A DNA stretch of 64,000 nt from NCBI GenBank assembly GCA_963793245.1, contig CAWBZG010000004.1, positions 124,001 to 188,000 of the forward strand. The letters are read 5' to 3'. This DNA is from CAXBBB01 sp963793245 (GTDB lineage: Bacteria > Bacteroidota > Rhodothermia > Rhodothermales > BA12). The position numbers and the translations under genes are program-made. Shown one piece after another: positions 54,104-64,000 of this stretch; position 1 is the first letter of the stretch, and each line of letters begins with the position of its first letter. Below the pieces are notes generated by a model, which worked only from the letters and a program-made list of their open reading frames with translations, was not told where the DNA came from and searched no databases.

Positions 54104-54739
54104 ATGAATCAAACGCAGACCAAACGCCTCGACTCGTACCGTAACGTCCGCACCTTCTTCGCCGAGCGGCCCGGCGTGTGGGCGGGGATCGCACCCATCG
54201 AGCGGGTGATAGGCGAGTGGGGGCAAATCATCGACGCCATCGACGAGCAGGCGCGCATCCAGGAGCGCGACACGACCGGCGCCACGCGCACCAAAGAGGA
54301 GCAGGCGACGCACGTGATCGGGCTGGCCGAGACGCTGACCAAGAAGCTGCGTGCGTTCGCGCGGTTGGGAGGCGACGCCGACTTGCTGCCCATCGTGGAC
54401 GTGAGCCGGACGGAACTCGATCGGATGAACCGCGAGGAACTGGTACGCGCCCTCGACAACGTCACCGACGCGGCGCGTGAGCGGCTGGCGGATCTGGCGC
54501 CGTACCGCGTGACCGAGGCCGAGTTGGACACGCTGGATGCCGAAGCGGGCGCCATCGTCGGGCGCAAGGAGCGGCAGCAGGGCGGCAAAGACGCGCGGAC
54601 CGTCGCCACTGCCGAGTTGCGGACGCTGTTCGCCCGCGTCCCCCCGCTGCGCGACATCCTCGACGATCTGGTCGACGCGCTGGTGGAGGACGAGTCGTTT
54701 CGGATGGGCTACGAGCAGGCCCGCAAGGTCCGCGACTGA
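54104..54739 (+). CDS. Conserved-looking helical protein of unknown function
   Basis: A 211-residue, strongly charged, all-helical protein starting MNQTQTKRLDSYRNVRTFFAERPG at 54104 (an ATG; earlier in-frame codons are within the repeat-flanking DNA). Features are a conserved-looking TRTKEEQATHVIGLAETLTKKLRAF segment, read as TRTKEEQATHVIG and LAETLTKKLRAF, and a C-terminal FARVPPLRDILDDLVDALVED. No signal peptide, membrane segment or enzyme motif is seen. From memory, a family of about 200-residue Bacteroidota proteins with this layout often follows Ser-Pro repeat arrays; I could not confirm that here. GC content and codon use match the chromosome. Confidence 0.7.
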   Translation: MNQTQTKRLDSYRNVRTFFAERPGVWAGIAPIERVIGEWGQIIDAIDEQARIQERDTTGATRTKEEQATHVIGLAETLTKKLRAFARLGGDADLLPIVDVSRTELDRMNREELVRALDNVTDAARERLADLAPYRVTEAELDTLDAEAGAIVGRKERQQGGKDARTVATAELRTLFARVPPLRDILDDLVDALVEDESFRMGYEQARKVRD

Positions 54740-54878
54740 GACTGTGGGGAGGCGGCGGAGTGGTCCGAACGGGTAGCTTGGCCTACTCGCATTTCAACGT
54801 GTGGCCCGTATTCTAGTGACGCAGCCATGCACGTAGTTGGCGTGCACTGGTCAACACAAGGGTACTCACTCCATACGC

Positions 54879-55463
54879 ATGAACGCACTTCTACACAGCC
54901 AGGCCGAGAAGAGTGAGCAGGCACTACGGGCCATCGCTCATATGCCGACCAGCAGCCTGCCCGCGCTGATGGATGACGGTTTTGCTCAGGCGTTGACGGA
55001 TGCTGATTTCATGCGGGTCGCCGTGTATCTCGCGCAAAAGAGCTACGACGAGGGCGGCTGTCCGATCGGCGCTGTCATCGTGGACACCTCGACGAACCGA
55101 ATCGTCGGTAAGGGGCACAACACGCTCGTCCAGGAAGACCATCCCTACAACCACGGCGAGACGTCTGCTCTTCGTGATGCGGGCCGGATCGACTTTGGGA
55201 CGACCACGATCTATACCAGCCTGAGTCCGTGCGACGTGTGCGCGACGCTGCTCTATATGCGAGGGTTCGCCCGCGTAGTCGTTGGGGACGTAACGAACGC
55301 TTCCGGTAACGAAGCGCTGCTGCAGGAGAAGGGCGTCCAGGTCGACATCCTGGAAGACCAGAAGGGAGTCGAGCTGTACGCTCGGTTCCGCTCCGAAAAA
55401 CCGGATCAGGATCTCGAAGATTGGCGAGGCCTGAGCGCCGTGCGGCAGACCCAAGACACCTAA
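54879..55463 (+). CDS. Nucleoside/cytosine deaminase, fungal Fcy1-like
   Basis: A zinc-dependent deaminase of about 194 residues. The HGE motif (residues 92-94) gives the first zinc ligand and the proton-shuttle Glu, and PCDVC (117-121) the two Cys ligands. The stretch GKGHNTLVQ, then ETSALRDAGRID, TTIYTSLSPCDVC, RVVVGDV and EALLQEKGVQV parallels yeast cytosine deaminase closely in order and wording, more than it does bacterial TadA or CodA. It likely converts cytosine to uracil or acts on a related base. The N-terminal 45 residues are extra; a start further in (near MPTSSLP) is possible. Flanked by accessory DNA. Confidence 0.83.
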   Translation: MNALLHSQAEKSEQALRAIAHMPTSSLPALMDDGFAQALTDADFMRVAVYLAQKSYDEGGCPIGAVIVDTSTNRIVGKGHNTLVQEDHPYNHGETSALRDAGRIDFGTTTIYTSLSPCDVCATLLYMRGFARVVVGDVTNASGNEALLQEKGVQVDILEDQKGVELYARFRSEKPDQDLEDWRGLSAVRQTQDT

Positions 55464-55622
55464 CTTTGGGCAGCGTCTGATGACGATGCATGCGTGACTA
55501 CGGCGGCATGCTTTGGCTTTCCTCACGTGCTCGGGGTGGGTACTATGCGCGGGTTGTATCGTCTCATCAGCCAGCCGCAAAACCTCGTCGGTTTGGATAT
55601 TCTGGATACCTCGCCATTCATC

Positions 55623-57489
55623 ATGACCTGTATGCTCCGTTTTCTGGCTCTCGCCCTCTTCGCCTTGCCATTCGTCGCAACCGCGCAGGAAGAGCCGCTT
55701 CGCGAGTTTCGCGCGGTCAAACTGACTAACGTGGCGAGCGACGTGCTCTTCTCGGACGCCTCCATCGCTGCTGCGATGGACGATCTGGCGGCGCTGAATA
55801 TCAACGCGGTTCTGCCCGTCGTGTGGAACGGCAGTGGGGCCGACGGGACGCACACGCTCTATCCGAGTCTGGTGATGGACACCACGTTCGGGCGGCCCAT
55901 CCACCCGCGCTTCGTGGGACGCGACATGCTGCGGCGGGTCATCATCGAGGCGCATCGTAACGGAATGGAAGTGCTGCCGTGGTTCGAGATGGGGTTTTCG
56001 CCGTCGTTCAGTCAGGATGGTGGGTACATGCTGGCGCAGAAGCCCGAGTGGGCGGCGCTGGGTGTGGACGGCGAGCCGGTCGTCGAAAACGGGTTCGACT
56101 GGATGAGCGCGACGCATCCCGAGGTGCAGGCGTTCATCCACGATCTTGACGCTCGAAGTGGCGCAGAACTACGACGTCGACGGCGTTGAGTATTCGGACC
56201 GCATCCCGGCGATGCCCATTCGCGCGGGTTACGACGCGGCGACGGTCGCGCTGTACCGAGCCGAGCACGGCGGGATGGGTCCGCCGACGGACCATCGCGA
56301 TGCCGCATGGATGCGCTGGCGGGCCGACCGGCTCAATGGCTTCTTCCGAGGCGTGCGTGAGGCGGTCAAGGCCGAGGGTGCCGATCTGACGGTCGCCGCG
56401 AGTCCGAGTCTGTATCCGTGGGCGTATCAGAACTATCTGCAAGACTCGAAAACGTGGATGGACGAGGGCATCTCCGATCACGTCATCCCGCAGGTGTATC
56501 GGCGGACGCTGGGTGAGTACACGTTCGAACTGGACAAATCGCTGCGCAACTATCCGGGCATGGCCGACCGCTACTTCTCTGGGATGCTGGTCCGGCTGGG
56601 CAGTTACCTGATCGCCGACGACTATATGCGCGACGCCATCGCCGCCAACCGAGCACGCGGCGTCAACGGCGAGGTGTTTTTCTTCTACGAAGGACTGCGC
56701 GCCGAGGGCGGACGGATCGCCGACGTGCTGCGTCCGATCTACGCCGCGCCTGCGCTGGTGCCGGGGCGAACGGGCGTCTGGCGTCCACGCGCGACGATGA
56801 GTGGGGACGATGAGGCGGTATCGGTGGGGGACTGGGCGGCGACCAGTGGCGGCTTCCAAGACGGTGGTTTGCGTCGAAGCACGAGCGCAGATGCCTCGCT
56901 CACCTACACGTTCGACGTGTCGCAGTCGGCGTGGTACGGCGTCTACGCCCACGGCGTGCCACGCTCTGACGCTACCACTCAGGCACGCTACACCGTCGTC
57001 GGGCGCGATGGCGAAGAGGTCGTCGCCCGCGACCAGACGGACGCTGAGTTTGCGGGCTGGCACCGCGTCGCCACCGTCTACCTCGAAGCAGGCCAGCGTG
57101 ACGCTTTGCGCCTGGACCGCGTCGCGCCTGGAGCGTCCCCGCTAGTCGCCGACGACGCGATGCTGCTCATCGACCGCAAGCGCTCGCCCGGCGTCGTCTT
57201 TCTGCCAAATGCAGATCCTGTTTCCCCAACTCCGACTTCAGCGCACCGTCTGGTTGCCTACCCGAACCCGTTCACTCGTACTACGACGATCCGCCTCGAC
57301 GCGTCCACAGATCCCGGCGCGACGCTGACCGTCTTCGACGTGCTCGGGCGCCAGATTCTTGCTCAGGATCTCGCTTCGCACACTCAGGAGGTGCCCGTCG
57401 ATCTCGGCGCTTTTCCGGCTGGCTTCTACCTCGCCCGCGTTTCGAGCGGTGGGCGCGTGGCGAGTACGCGGCTGATTGTGACACGCTAG
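55623..57489 (+). CDS. T9SS-exported glycoside hydrolase-like protein (GHL10/YngK type), one frameshift
   Basis: About 620 residues. The start at 55623 (or ATG 55632, MLRFLALALFALPFVATAQ) gives a signal peptide. The catalytic-like TIM barrel runs to about residue 400: REFRAVKLTNVASDVLF, NINAVLPVVWN, MEVLPWFEMGF, then NYDVDGVEYSDRIP and HVIPQVYRR, the layout of family-10-like GHL10 proteins (DUF187). A Golvesin-like beta domain follows, with GWHRVATVYLEAG. The C terminus is a type A sorting domain (VAYPNPFTRTTTIRL, FPAGFYLARVSSGG). One extra T near 56146 (gatcttgacg) breaks the frame. Secreted polysaccharide hydrolysis is likely, but no substrate is inferred. A decayed partial copy lies at 53620. 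Confidence 0.83.
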
Positions 57490-57601
57490 CTCTGTCTCCG
57501 GGATCGACGGCGAGTTGGAGTGGCTTGCCTCGCTCGGCTGGGTGACGCTACTATGAGTCATCTCCATCTCCAGCCGAGAATGTGTGGATGCGGCTCTTTT
57601 C

Positions 57602-57651
57602 CGTCATCCTGAGCCTGTCGAAGGATCCCCGAAGACAGTCCCAGGATGACG
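57602..57651. repeat. Intergenic inverted repeat (GTCATCCTGAG-type)
   Basis: Arms CGTCATCCTG (57602-57611) and CAGGATGACG (57642-57651) enclose about 30 bases with a GAAGGATC-like centre. Close variants of GTCATCCTGAG...GAAGGAT occur between genes in very many bacterial genomes (from memory). It could act as a terminator of the upstream gene, though no clean T tract follows. Confidence 0.65.
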
Positions 57652-57701
57652 TCGTAAAGTGGCATCACTAAACCTCCGACTTGGTCAAACAAAGTCTCCG
57701 C

Positions 57702-58814
57702 ATGCGTCTATCTCTTCTCCTGCTTCTCGCCTTTTCGCTCGTGCCCACCGTGGCAGCTCAGGACTCGCTCCTGCTCGTCGTTCGGGTCGACGATATTCTG
57801 TCCCGCTCGTCCGTCTCGCCGCGTAGTCTGGTGCCGTTCGAGGCGGCAGTCGAGGCGCGCGGGGGGAAGGTGACGTGGGCGGTGATTCCCGGTCGGCTGA
57901 CCGAGTCGCAGAACCGCGACGGCGTCCTCGCCTCCGAGTTGCGTCAGACGATAGATCGAGGGCACGAGGTGTCGCTGCACGGCTACTCGCACATCTGCCA
58001 GCGATGCGGACAGTCGAGCCATGAGATGTGGTGTACGACGTTTCAGTCAGCGTTCACGCCCCTGCAGCAGGAGAAACTGCTCGACGACGGACTCGCGATC
58101 CTGCAGGACAAAGTCGGCGTGCGTCCTACGTCGTTCGTTCCACCGGGCTACATCGCCGACTCGACGACGTACCAGTTGATCGGCGAAAAGGGGATGTCGT
58201 GGATCTCGACGGCTGGTGGGGATGGGGCTGACCTGCATCCGTCGGTGTTCAACCTCGTTCGCTCCGAAGACTTCAACTGGGCCATTAGCACGACCAACTA
58301 CGCCCAGCGGCTGACCGACGTACTCGCCGACGTGCGGACGCGGGGGCCTGAGCAGGGCCATTACGTGCTCGTGCTCCACGACCCGTTTACGCGTCCCGGC
58401 CACGCGAACGGACTCACCATGCAGTGGGTCGGCGAGGTGCTAGACTCGCTCAACGCGGAATACGGCGACCGTCTGCGCTACCGCACGCTGAGCCAGGCCG
58501 CCGCCTCGCTCTCGGCCCGGACGACCAACGCGGCGCCAACCGAGTCAACGGCGCCCTTCGCACTCTACCCCAACACGCCTAACCCATCCACCGGATCGAC
58601 GACGTTCCGCTTCAGCCTCGCCGTTCCAGCGGACGTGACGCTCACCGTTCACGACTTGCTTGGTCGCCACGTCGCGACTGTCCTCGATGGATACCGAAGC
58701 GCAGGATCTCACGCGATTCCGTGGACGGCGTCGGACTTGCCGGGCGGCGTGTATCTGTACCGCCTGAGTACGACGGACGCAGCGCGGACCTCGCGGCTGG
58801 TGCTGGCGAAGTGA
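57702..58814 (+). CDS. T9SS-exported polysaccharide deacetylase-like protein (DUF2334)
   Basis: About 370 residues with signal peptide (MRLSLLLLLAFSLVPTVAAQ). The DUF2334 domain, a carbohydrate-esterase-4 relative, shows LLVVRVDDIL (catalytic and metal Asp pair), VSLHGYSHICQ (the metal-binding His pair), a PTSFVPPGY strand and YVLVLHDPF with the late His. The C terminus is a type A sorting domain: LYPNTPNPSTGSTTFRF, LTVHDLLGRHVATVL, GGVYLYRLST. This suggests secreted or surface-bound removal of acetyl or similar groups from a polysaccharide. It follows the GHL10-like gene on the same strand with a 213-bp gap holding a repeat, so cotranscription is uncertain. Confidence 0.85.
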   Translation: MRLSLLLLLAFSLVPTVAAQDSLLLVVRVDDILSRSSVSPRSLVPFEAAVEARGGKVTWAVIPGRLTESQNRDGVLASELRQTIDRGHEVSLHGYSHICQRCGQSSHEMWCTTFQSAFTPLQQEKLLDDGLAILQDKVGVRPTSFVPPGYIADSTTYQLIGEKGMSWISTAGGDGADLHPSVFNLVRSEDFNWAISTTNYAQRLTDVLADVRTRGPEQGHYVLVLHDPFTRPGHANGLTMQWVGEVLDSLNAEYGDRLRYRTLSQAAASLSARTTNAAPTESTAPFALYPNTPNPSTGSTTFRFSLAVPADVTLTVHDLLGRHVATVLDGYRSAGSHAIPWTASDLPGGVYLYRLSTTDAARTSRLVLAK

Positions 58815-58863
58815 GGGGGAGCGCCTCTGCCCGCGCGAAATCGTCTCGCATCACCGTATCGCC

Positions 58864-59145
58864 ATGATCATCGTTTCCGGCAAGATCTACGTTGCACCCC
58901 ACACGCGCGCGGCGTTCGTCGCTCAGTCTCTGGAAGCTGTCGCGTCGGCACGGAGCACGGTCGGATGTCGCGACTTCGTGGTGGCCGCCGATCCTCTCGA
59001 AGCGGATCGAGTCAACGTGTACGAGGCCTGGGAGTCGATGGAGACGCTGCTTGCATTTCGCGGCGACGGGGTGGGGGACGATCTGTCGGCGCTCATCGTG
59101 CGCGCAGACGTGCAGGAGTACGAGGTCGTACCGCGTCAGGTGTAG
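58864..59145 (+). CDS. Antibiotic biosynthesis monooxygenase (ABM) domain protein
   Basis: A 93-residue ABM/YgiN-like dimeric alpha-beta protein: MIIVSGKIYVAPHTRAAFV, CRDFVVAADPLEADRVNVYE and WESMETLLAF, the classic fold pattern with a Trp-containing helix. Members act as quinol or anthrone monooxygenases or as small-molecule binders. It is 50 bp after the deacetylase-like gene. Reading frame intact. Confidence 0.85.
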   Translation: MIIVSGKIYVAPHTRAAFVAQSLEAVASARSTVGCRDFVVAADPLEADRVNVYEAWESMETLLAFRGDGVGDDLSALIVRADVQEYEVVPRQV

Positions 59146-59313
59146 GCGGGGGCGTAGTTCGTTTCGACGGACGATTCGTCTCCGGAGATTGGGGGAGGAG
59201 GCCGACCGTAACTCCGCAAGGAGGGAATCGTACGTGGTGCGATTCCTCGCCGTGTCCGGGGTTTGACGTTCGCGCTACTGCGGTCTCAGGCGCGTTCTCT
59301 CAGGCTCTCCGAT

Positions 59314-60022
59314 ATGCACGACTCAGATCAACGAGGGCTTAGCGACAGCGCTACGGCACGCATCGTAGGCGCTCTGCTCCTGATCATTTTCGTCATTGGC
59401 GTGATGGTGTATCAGGTACTTCGTGGCCCTACCGTTTTTGCCGACGACTACCTCACGGCTGTCGCTTCCGGTCAAAGCGAGATCGTGGTTTCGGTTCTCC
59501 TCGCGTTTCTGGGCGCAACGCTAACGATTGTGGTGTCCATTCTGCTGTTTCGCATCTTCAGGCGCAGCAGTCCGTTTTTGGCCATGCTCTACGTCGCGTT
59601 TTGCGTCGTGAACTTCGTCGCCATCACCGTCGAAAACGCTAGCGCGATGGCGTTGCTGGACGTGAGCGTGGAGTACGCGCGATCCAGTGCCGCCGCGTCG
59701 GATTCGGTGGAGAGGTCTAGGAGCGTTGGCGTATGCCGCACATCGGCGGGCGCACCTGCTCTATCTGCTGCTTTCGTGCTTGCCCGTTTTCGTCCTCTAT
59801 GCGGCGCTGTATCGGTCGCGGCTCATCCCCGTAGCCCTGTCCGTACTGGGAATGGTTGCCGCCGTCGTGATGGCTGCCGACACTACCGCAATGATCCTTG
59901 GCGGAGCGCTGAGCGAGTATGCACTCGTCCCTATCGCGCTCGTCCAACTCATCGTACCGTTTTGGCTTATCGTGAGAGGATTCCGCCGGACTCCTTCGCC
60001 CTCGACTCTCTCAGAAGCATGA
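59314..60022 (+). CDS. DUF4386 family membrane protein, one frameshift
   Basis: About 235 residues with about six hydrophobic segments (IVGALLLIIFVIGVMVY, VVSVLLAFLGATLTIVV, FLAMLYVAFCVVNFVAI, LLYLLLSCLPVFVLYAAL, VALSVLGMVAAVVMAAD and one more). Order and the YRSRLIP-ALSVLG loop fit DUF4386, an integral membrane family of unknown role. One extra T near 59715 (ggtcta for ggcta) splits it; after repair the join reads DSVERLGALAYA, the family's central motif. Its last bases overlap the next ATG (ATGA), so the two are coupled. Confidence 0.8.
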
Positions 60023-60351
60023 TCATCGTCACCACGCCCACCATCGCCGGAAAGCGCATCGTTCTCACGCACGGATTGGTGAGAGGAAACGCCGTCCGCG
60101 CTCGGCACATCGGAAGCGACATCGGAGCGGCCTTCAAGAACCTCGTCGGCGGTGAGATCGGGGCGTATGCGACGCTCCTCGAAGACAGCCGCGAACTCGC
60201 GCTGCAGCGCATGATGGACGACGCCGAATCGCTGGGGGCCAACGCCATCGTAGAGTTGCGCATCACGACGTCGACCGTGATGGCGGGTGCTGCGGAGATC
60301 CTGGCGTATGGCACAGCCGTGACGGTCGAGGACAGAGCGCCCGTCGATTGA
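60019..60351 (+). CDS. YbjQ/UPF0145 family protein
   Basis: A 110-residue YbjQ-like protein that forms pentamers in solved structures. Seen are IVTTPTIAGKRI, the internal DIGAAFKNLVGGEIGAY and RMMDDAESLGANAIVELRI motifs, and a final AYGTAVTV strand. The family is annotated as heavy-metal-binding but its role is not established. Its ATG overlaps the stop of the DUF4386 gene. Confidence 0.9.
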   Translation: MIIVTTPTIAGKRIVLTHGLVRGNAVRARHIGSDIGAAFKNLVGGEIGAYATLLEDSRELALQRMMDDAESLGANAIVELRITTSTVMAGAAEILAYGTAVTVEDRAPVD

Positions 60352-60415
60352 TCGCAGTCGAATGCCGCTCTTGCTATAGGCAGGAAAGGCTGAGCGATTG
60401 CTACCGCCTCAAAAG

Positions 60416-60453
60416 AACAGCAGCGACCGCTCCTGAGAGCAGCCGCTGCTGTT
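60416..60453. terminator. Bidirectional terminator between convergent genes
   Basis: A perfect 10-bp stem, AACAGCAGCG (60416-60425) and CGCTGCTGTT (60444-60453), with 18-base loop. TTTT runs follow on both strands (60450s on plus; aaaag at 60411-60415 read as CTTTT on minus). It lies between ybjQ ending at 60351 and the minus-strand gene ending at 60476. Confidence 0.78.
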
Positions 60454-60475
60454 TTGGTTTCAGTGATCCGCTGCG

Positions 60476-63400
60476 TTAGCGCACAAGCGTGAGCGTCCGG
60501 GTGAGAACGCCGCTCTGAGTCTGCAAGCGGTACAGGTACGTGCCTGCCGACAACCCTTCGCCGCTCCACACGACATCGCGCGCGCCTGCTGGCTCCACGC
60601 TGTCGATCAGGACGGCGACTTCGCGGCCCATCAGGTCGTACACCGATAGGCGCACCGCTCCCGCTTCGGGCAGGGCATATCCGATGCGGACGGCTCCGCG
60701 CGACGGGTTCGGGGCCGCCTGCATCAGCGTCACCTCGGTGATCGCAATTTCCTCACCTGCCGCCGTCGACGTGCCTGCCTGGATGCGGAATGTGCCCGCA
60801 TCGGTCCACGCCGACGTGTTGCCGCCTCGTGCCGAGCGCACGCGCCAGAAGTAGACGCCGTCCGCGAGGTTCGCAGCCGACGTCTGCATCGAAGAGAGGC
60901 TCTCGAAGCGCGTTGCGCCGTCGAAGTCGCCGCGTGTGCTCAGTTCGACTTCAAACGTGTGGCCCGCTTCGGCACCGGTCGGCACGTACCACGAGAGTTG
61001 GGGCGTGCTGGTCGCCACAGTCACGCCGCGCGACGGACTTCCTACGCGCGGAGCAGTGGGTGCGATGCCGTCGCTCTTCATCGTGAAGGTCTCAGCTGCC
61101 GACCAGCCGGTCGTCTGTCCGCCCGTGAGCCGGGCCTGAACCCGCCAGTGGTAGGTCTGCCCAGCAGTCAAGCGGCGTACTGCGAGGGGTGAGGACTGAA
61201 TACGGCGCTCGACCACTCCCGTGGTGAAGTCGGACGAGGTCGCATACTGGACGGTGTAGCCAGCCACCGCAGCTTCCGCTCCCGAGACGTACCACGACAT
61301 CGTCACCTCGTCGGTGTAGATGGTCGGGTCGTTCGTCGGGTAGCTCGCGACGGGGATCAGCGCGCCGCCTTCGCCGAGCGTGGCGAACGTGCCTTCGCTC
61401 CAGCTTACCGGATCGGACTCGCCGTTGGCGACCGCTCCGACGCGCCAGTAGTACGTCGTCGCCCAGTCGAGCGCGGGGCTTATGACGACCGATGCGGCGT
61501 CGCTACCTGCGACGTTGCGTGAACGCTCGGTCGTGGCGAACGTCGGGTCCGTTCCCCACTCGACGCGGAAGCGAGCGATGTCGGCGCGGGCGCCGTCGAC
61601 CCACCACGAGAGCGTAGGGTTACGCGTGCGTACGATCGGTGCGTCCGATCCGCTCTGCGCGACGGGCCACGAAGCGACCGCCTTGCCCGCGCTGGCAGCC
61701 ACGGCCTGGAAGACGCTGAACGTCGCCGGGTCAGAGGTCGCGGATGTGTTTCCGTCGGTTGCTGCTACGGACCAGGTGTAGTCCGCGCCGGGCGTGAGGC
61801 CGGTTACGTCGAGAGAGAGATTGGTCGTCGGCGGGTAGATCGTCGGCGATCCGCCGTCTGGCGTCAGCGTGACGACGTAGCTCAGTCCGCTCGTAGCGGC
61901 TCCCAGGTACCAGGATAGACCGAGCGTCGGTCGAGTAGAGGAGGGCGCCGCCCGATGGGTACGACGCCGTCGGCGTGACGACACCTGCGCTCGCAATAGT
62001 CGTGAAGATCGCGGTCGTGCTCCAGTCGCTCGTTGCGCTGCCGTCCGTGCTGCGGACGCGCCACTGGTAGTCTGTCCCGCCCATCAACGTGACGGCTTCG
62101 GCGGCCAAGTCGACGGTACGAGTGCCGGGCGTCGTCGTAAACGTGGGCGTGCCGGTGAACGCGGCGCTGGCTGGTGCCAGTTCGACGTGGTAGACCAGGC
62201 TCGCCGATCCGCCCGACGTGTACCAGTTCAGGCTGGGCTGAGTGGAGTAAATCGTTGCGCCGCCGACGGGCCAGCTTGCCGTCGGAATCGCGGGGCCGGG
62301 CGTGCCGAAGACCTCGAACGACGCTGCATCAGAAACGCCGAGCACGCCGCCTGCCAAGTCCTTGACGATCGCGCGCCAGACGTAAGCCGATCCTGCGACC
62401 AGCGCGCCCGATGGGGGCGTGTAGGTACGCACGTCGGCCAGTTCGCCGCTGGTGTGGACGAGAGTCGACCAGTCTGCGGATGCTGCGGCTTTGATCTGCA
62501 CTTCCCACGTCAGATCGGTCGATCCGGTCGTGATGTACCAGTTGAGCGCGGGTGTGGTCGAGTAAACGAGCGCGTCGTTATTCGGATAGGAGATGACGGG
62601 CGGCGTCGTAGCAAAAGCGTTGGTGCCGGTCGTAAACGACCAGACGGACGAAGCCTGTTCTTCGTCGCCCAGTTGCGGCGTCGTGCGCTCGGCGGTGACG
62701 CTCCAGTAATAGGTGGAGGCGTAATCGAGGGCGAGCGTGGCATAGGCAAGCGCGTAACTCTCACTCGCCTTGTCGACCTCAATAGTCGCTAGCGGCGCGT
62801 CGGTTACGTCCGCGTCGTCGTCGATGCGCAGCAGCCAGCGGTCCGGGTTGGGACCGACTTTCGTCCACTCGAACGTCGGTGTGAGTGCAGCGTCCGCAGA
62901 GGCATCTGCGGGTGCGTCAAGCGTCGGCGCACGCAGAACGGTACGCGTGGTGAAATCGATTCCACCCAGTGCGACTCCGGCCACGACGAAACTGCTGTCT
63001 GTCGGCGAGAAACCCCAGTTGGCTCGGCTCGGCGTGACGGTGTAGCTGCCGTCAGCGACGGTGAAGGCGTATGAGCCGTCGGCTGCCGTCGTTGTGGCCT
63101 GCGATTCGTCGCCCGAGAGCGTCACGTCATAGCCCGTCGAGCCGCTTCCGCTCAGTTTGGTTATCGTTCCACTGACGGTGTAGACGGCGACGGCGGAGAA
63201 GTCGACGTTGCTTGCGTCGGCGCTCAGGCCGGTCAGGTCGAAGCTGCCGGGCGTGACCCGGTGGTTCGAGGCGTCGGGTGTAACGCTGTAGTGGCCTGCC
63301 GGAATGCGGGTGAACGTGTAGGCGCCGCCTGCCACCGTCTGGACGGTTGTGCTGGTCGCATCGTCGAGTACGACGTCGACGCCCGCCTCCATACCGGAAA

Positions 63401-63830
63401 TGGTCCCGCTGATTGCGTAAAGCGGTATGGCGGAGAATCTCGTTGTCTTGTTATACAGGCTCAGATCAGGCGTGAGACTACCGGACCCGAGAGCAAAATC
63501 CCAACTTGGGTGAGCGGTAGGCACCGAGATCGTATAGGTCTCTGAGGAGGATAGACCTGGGAATATGGCCCATCCGCCATTGTTGGTAGGGTTGGAGACG
63601 GCGGCGTTCGAGCCATCTGTCACTGTCACACTGATTCCGGTGACGGGCGTGCCTGCGTCTGTTCCGTCGCTCGTAATGCGAACGGCAATCTGGCGATCTG
63701 CAGCGGGACTGACACGCTCGGTGCCTATGGAAAGAGCAGCGTGCGCGTTGAGGTCGCTAGAGGTGACGACTACGCAGAAGAGCAGCGTGAGGGATACCGT
63801 TGCGGCGCGCCGAATCGAGGACAGATTCAT
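60476..63830 (-). CDS. T9SS-exported fibronectin-like repeat protein, one frameshift
   Basis: About 1,115 residues. The start at 63830 (MNLSSIRRAATVSLTLLF) gives a signal peptide. Two or three carboxypeptidase-regulatory-like sandwiches come first (YAISGTISGMEAGVDVVLDD, YTVSGTITKLSGSGSTGYDV). Then about seven Fn3/Ig-type units, each with a PTLNWY-type strand (PALNWYITTGS, PSLNWYTSGGS, TLGLSWYLGA, MSWYVSGAE, LSWYVPTGAE), are followed by a type A sorting domain (AAPNPSRGAVRIGYALP, AGTYLYRLQT). A small indel near 61920 changes frame between LLYST and PTLGLSWYLG. It is probably a surface or matrix protein. The repeated LSWY strand, about 110 residues apart, shows internal duplication. Confidence 0.83.
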
Positions 63831-64000
63831 GATCCTTGGGGAAAAGTAGAAACACAAGACACGCCCAAAAAAGTAGCGGCGCGGCGAAAAAAATCCGGTG
63901 GTGAAAGCGGCGACAGGAAAAGGGCTAAGGTGCCAAATACTACGTCTGTCTCGCTTCGGAACGTATACGACGAACCTACAAAGGATCGCGTCTTTAAGCA

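Overview
The window is GC-rich DNA (visibly about 60-67% GC in most genes) from a member of the Bacteroidota, most likely the Rhodothermia/Rhodothermales side of the phylum. The clues are four exported proteins ending in Por-secretion (type IX secretion, T9SS) sorting domains, a TANFOR-like giant surface protein, fibronectin-III proteins of the Bacteroidota type, and no Shine-Dalgarno sequence before recA, polA, cinA or dnaK. No rRNA, tRNA, CRISPR array, insertion sequence or phage module was recognised.

Layout. 1-15.0 kb is housekeeping: 3' end of yceH, a lipid/peptide-type M28 peptidase, a stand-alone biotin carrier protein, dnaK, pgsA-pyrE, an AAA ATPase plus TOPRIM-like DUF4276 pair that looks like a defence cassette, a TraB/GumN-like protein, cinA, recA, an extended SDR, and DUF4159-Nif3-DHH. 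15.1-37.8 kb is a four-gene minus-strand operon: outer-membrane beta-barrel, a giant secreted protein of about 5,550 residues, a fibronectin-III protein and a TPR protein. It faces a plus-strand T9SS giant of about 3,400 residues (37.8-48.1 kb) built from three beta-helix modules, ten cadherin-like repeats, HAF repeats and a sorting domain. 48.2-51.9 kb holds a HAD phosphatase and polA. 52.0-55.5 kb is accessory: an AT-rich HEPN gene, a decayed gene fragment, a 21-bp minisatellite, an unknown 211-residue gene and a fungal-type cytosine deaminase. 55.6-63.8 kb holds two T9SS-exported putative carbohydrate-active proteins, three small genes (ABM, DUF4386, YbjQ) and a minus-strand T9SS fibronectin-like protein.

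Reading frames. About twenty small indels break otherwise intact genes, including essential dnaK. I therefore treat most of them as sequence or assembly errors rather than biology, and give gene extents that bridge them. The genes most worth following are the giant-protein operon and its divergent T9SS partner, the HEPN gene, the ATPase/TOPRIM pair, and the minisatellite with its neighbour gene.
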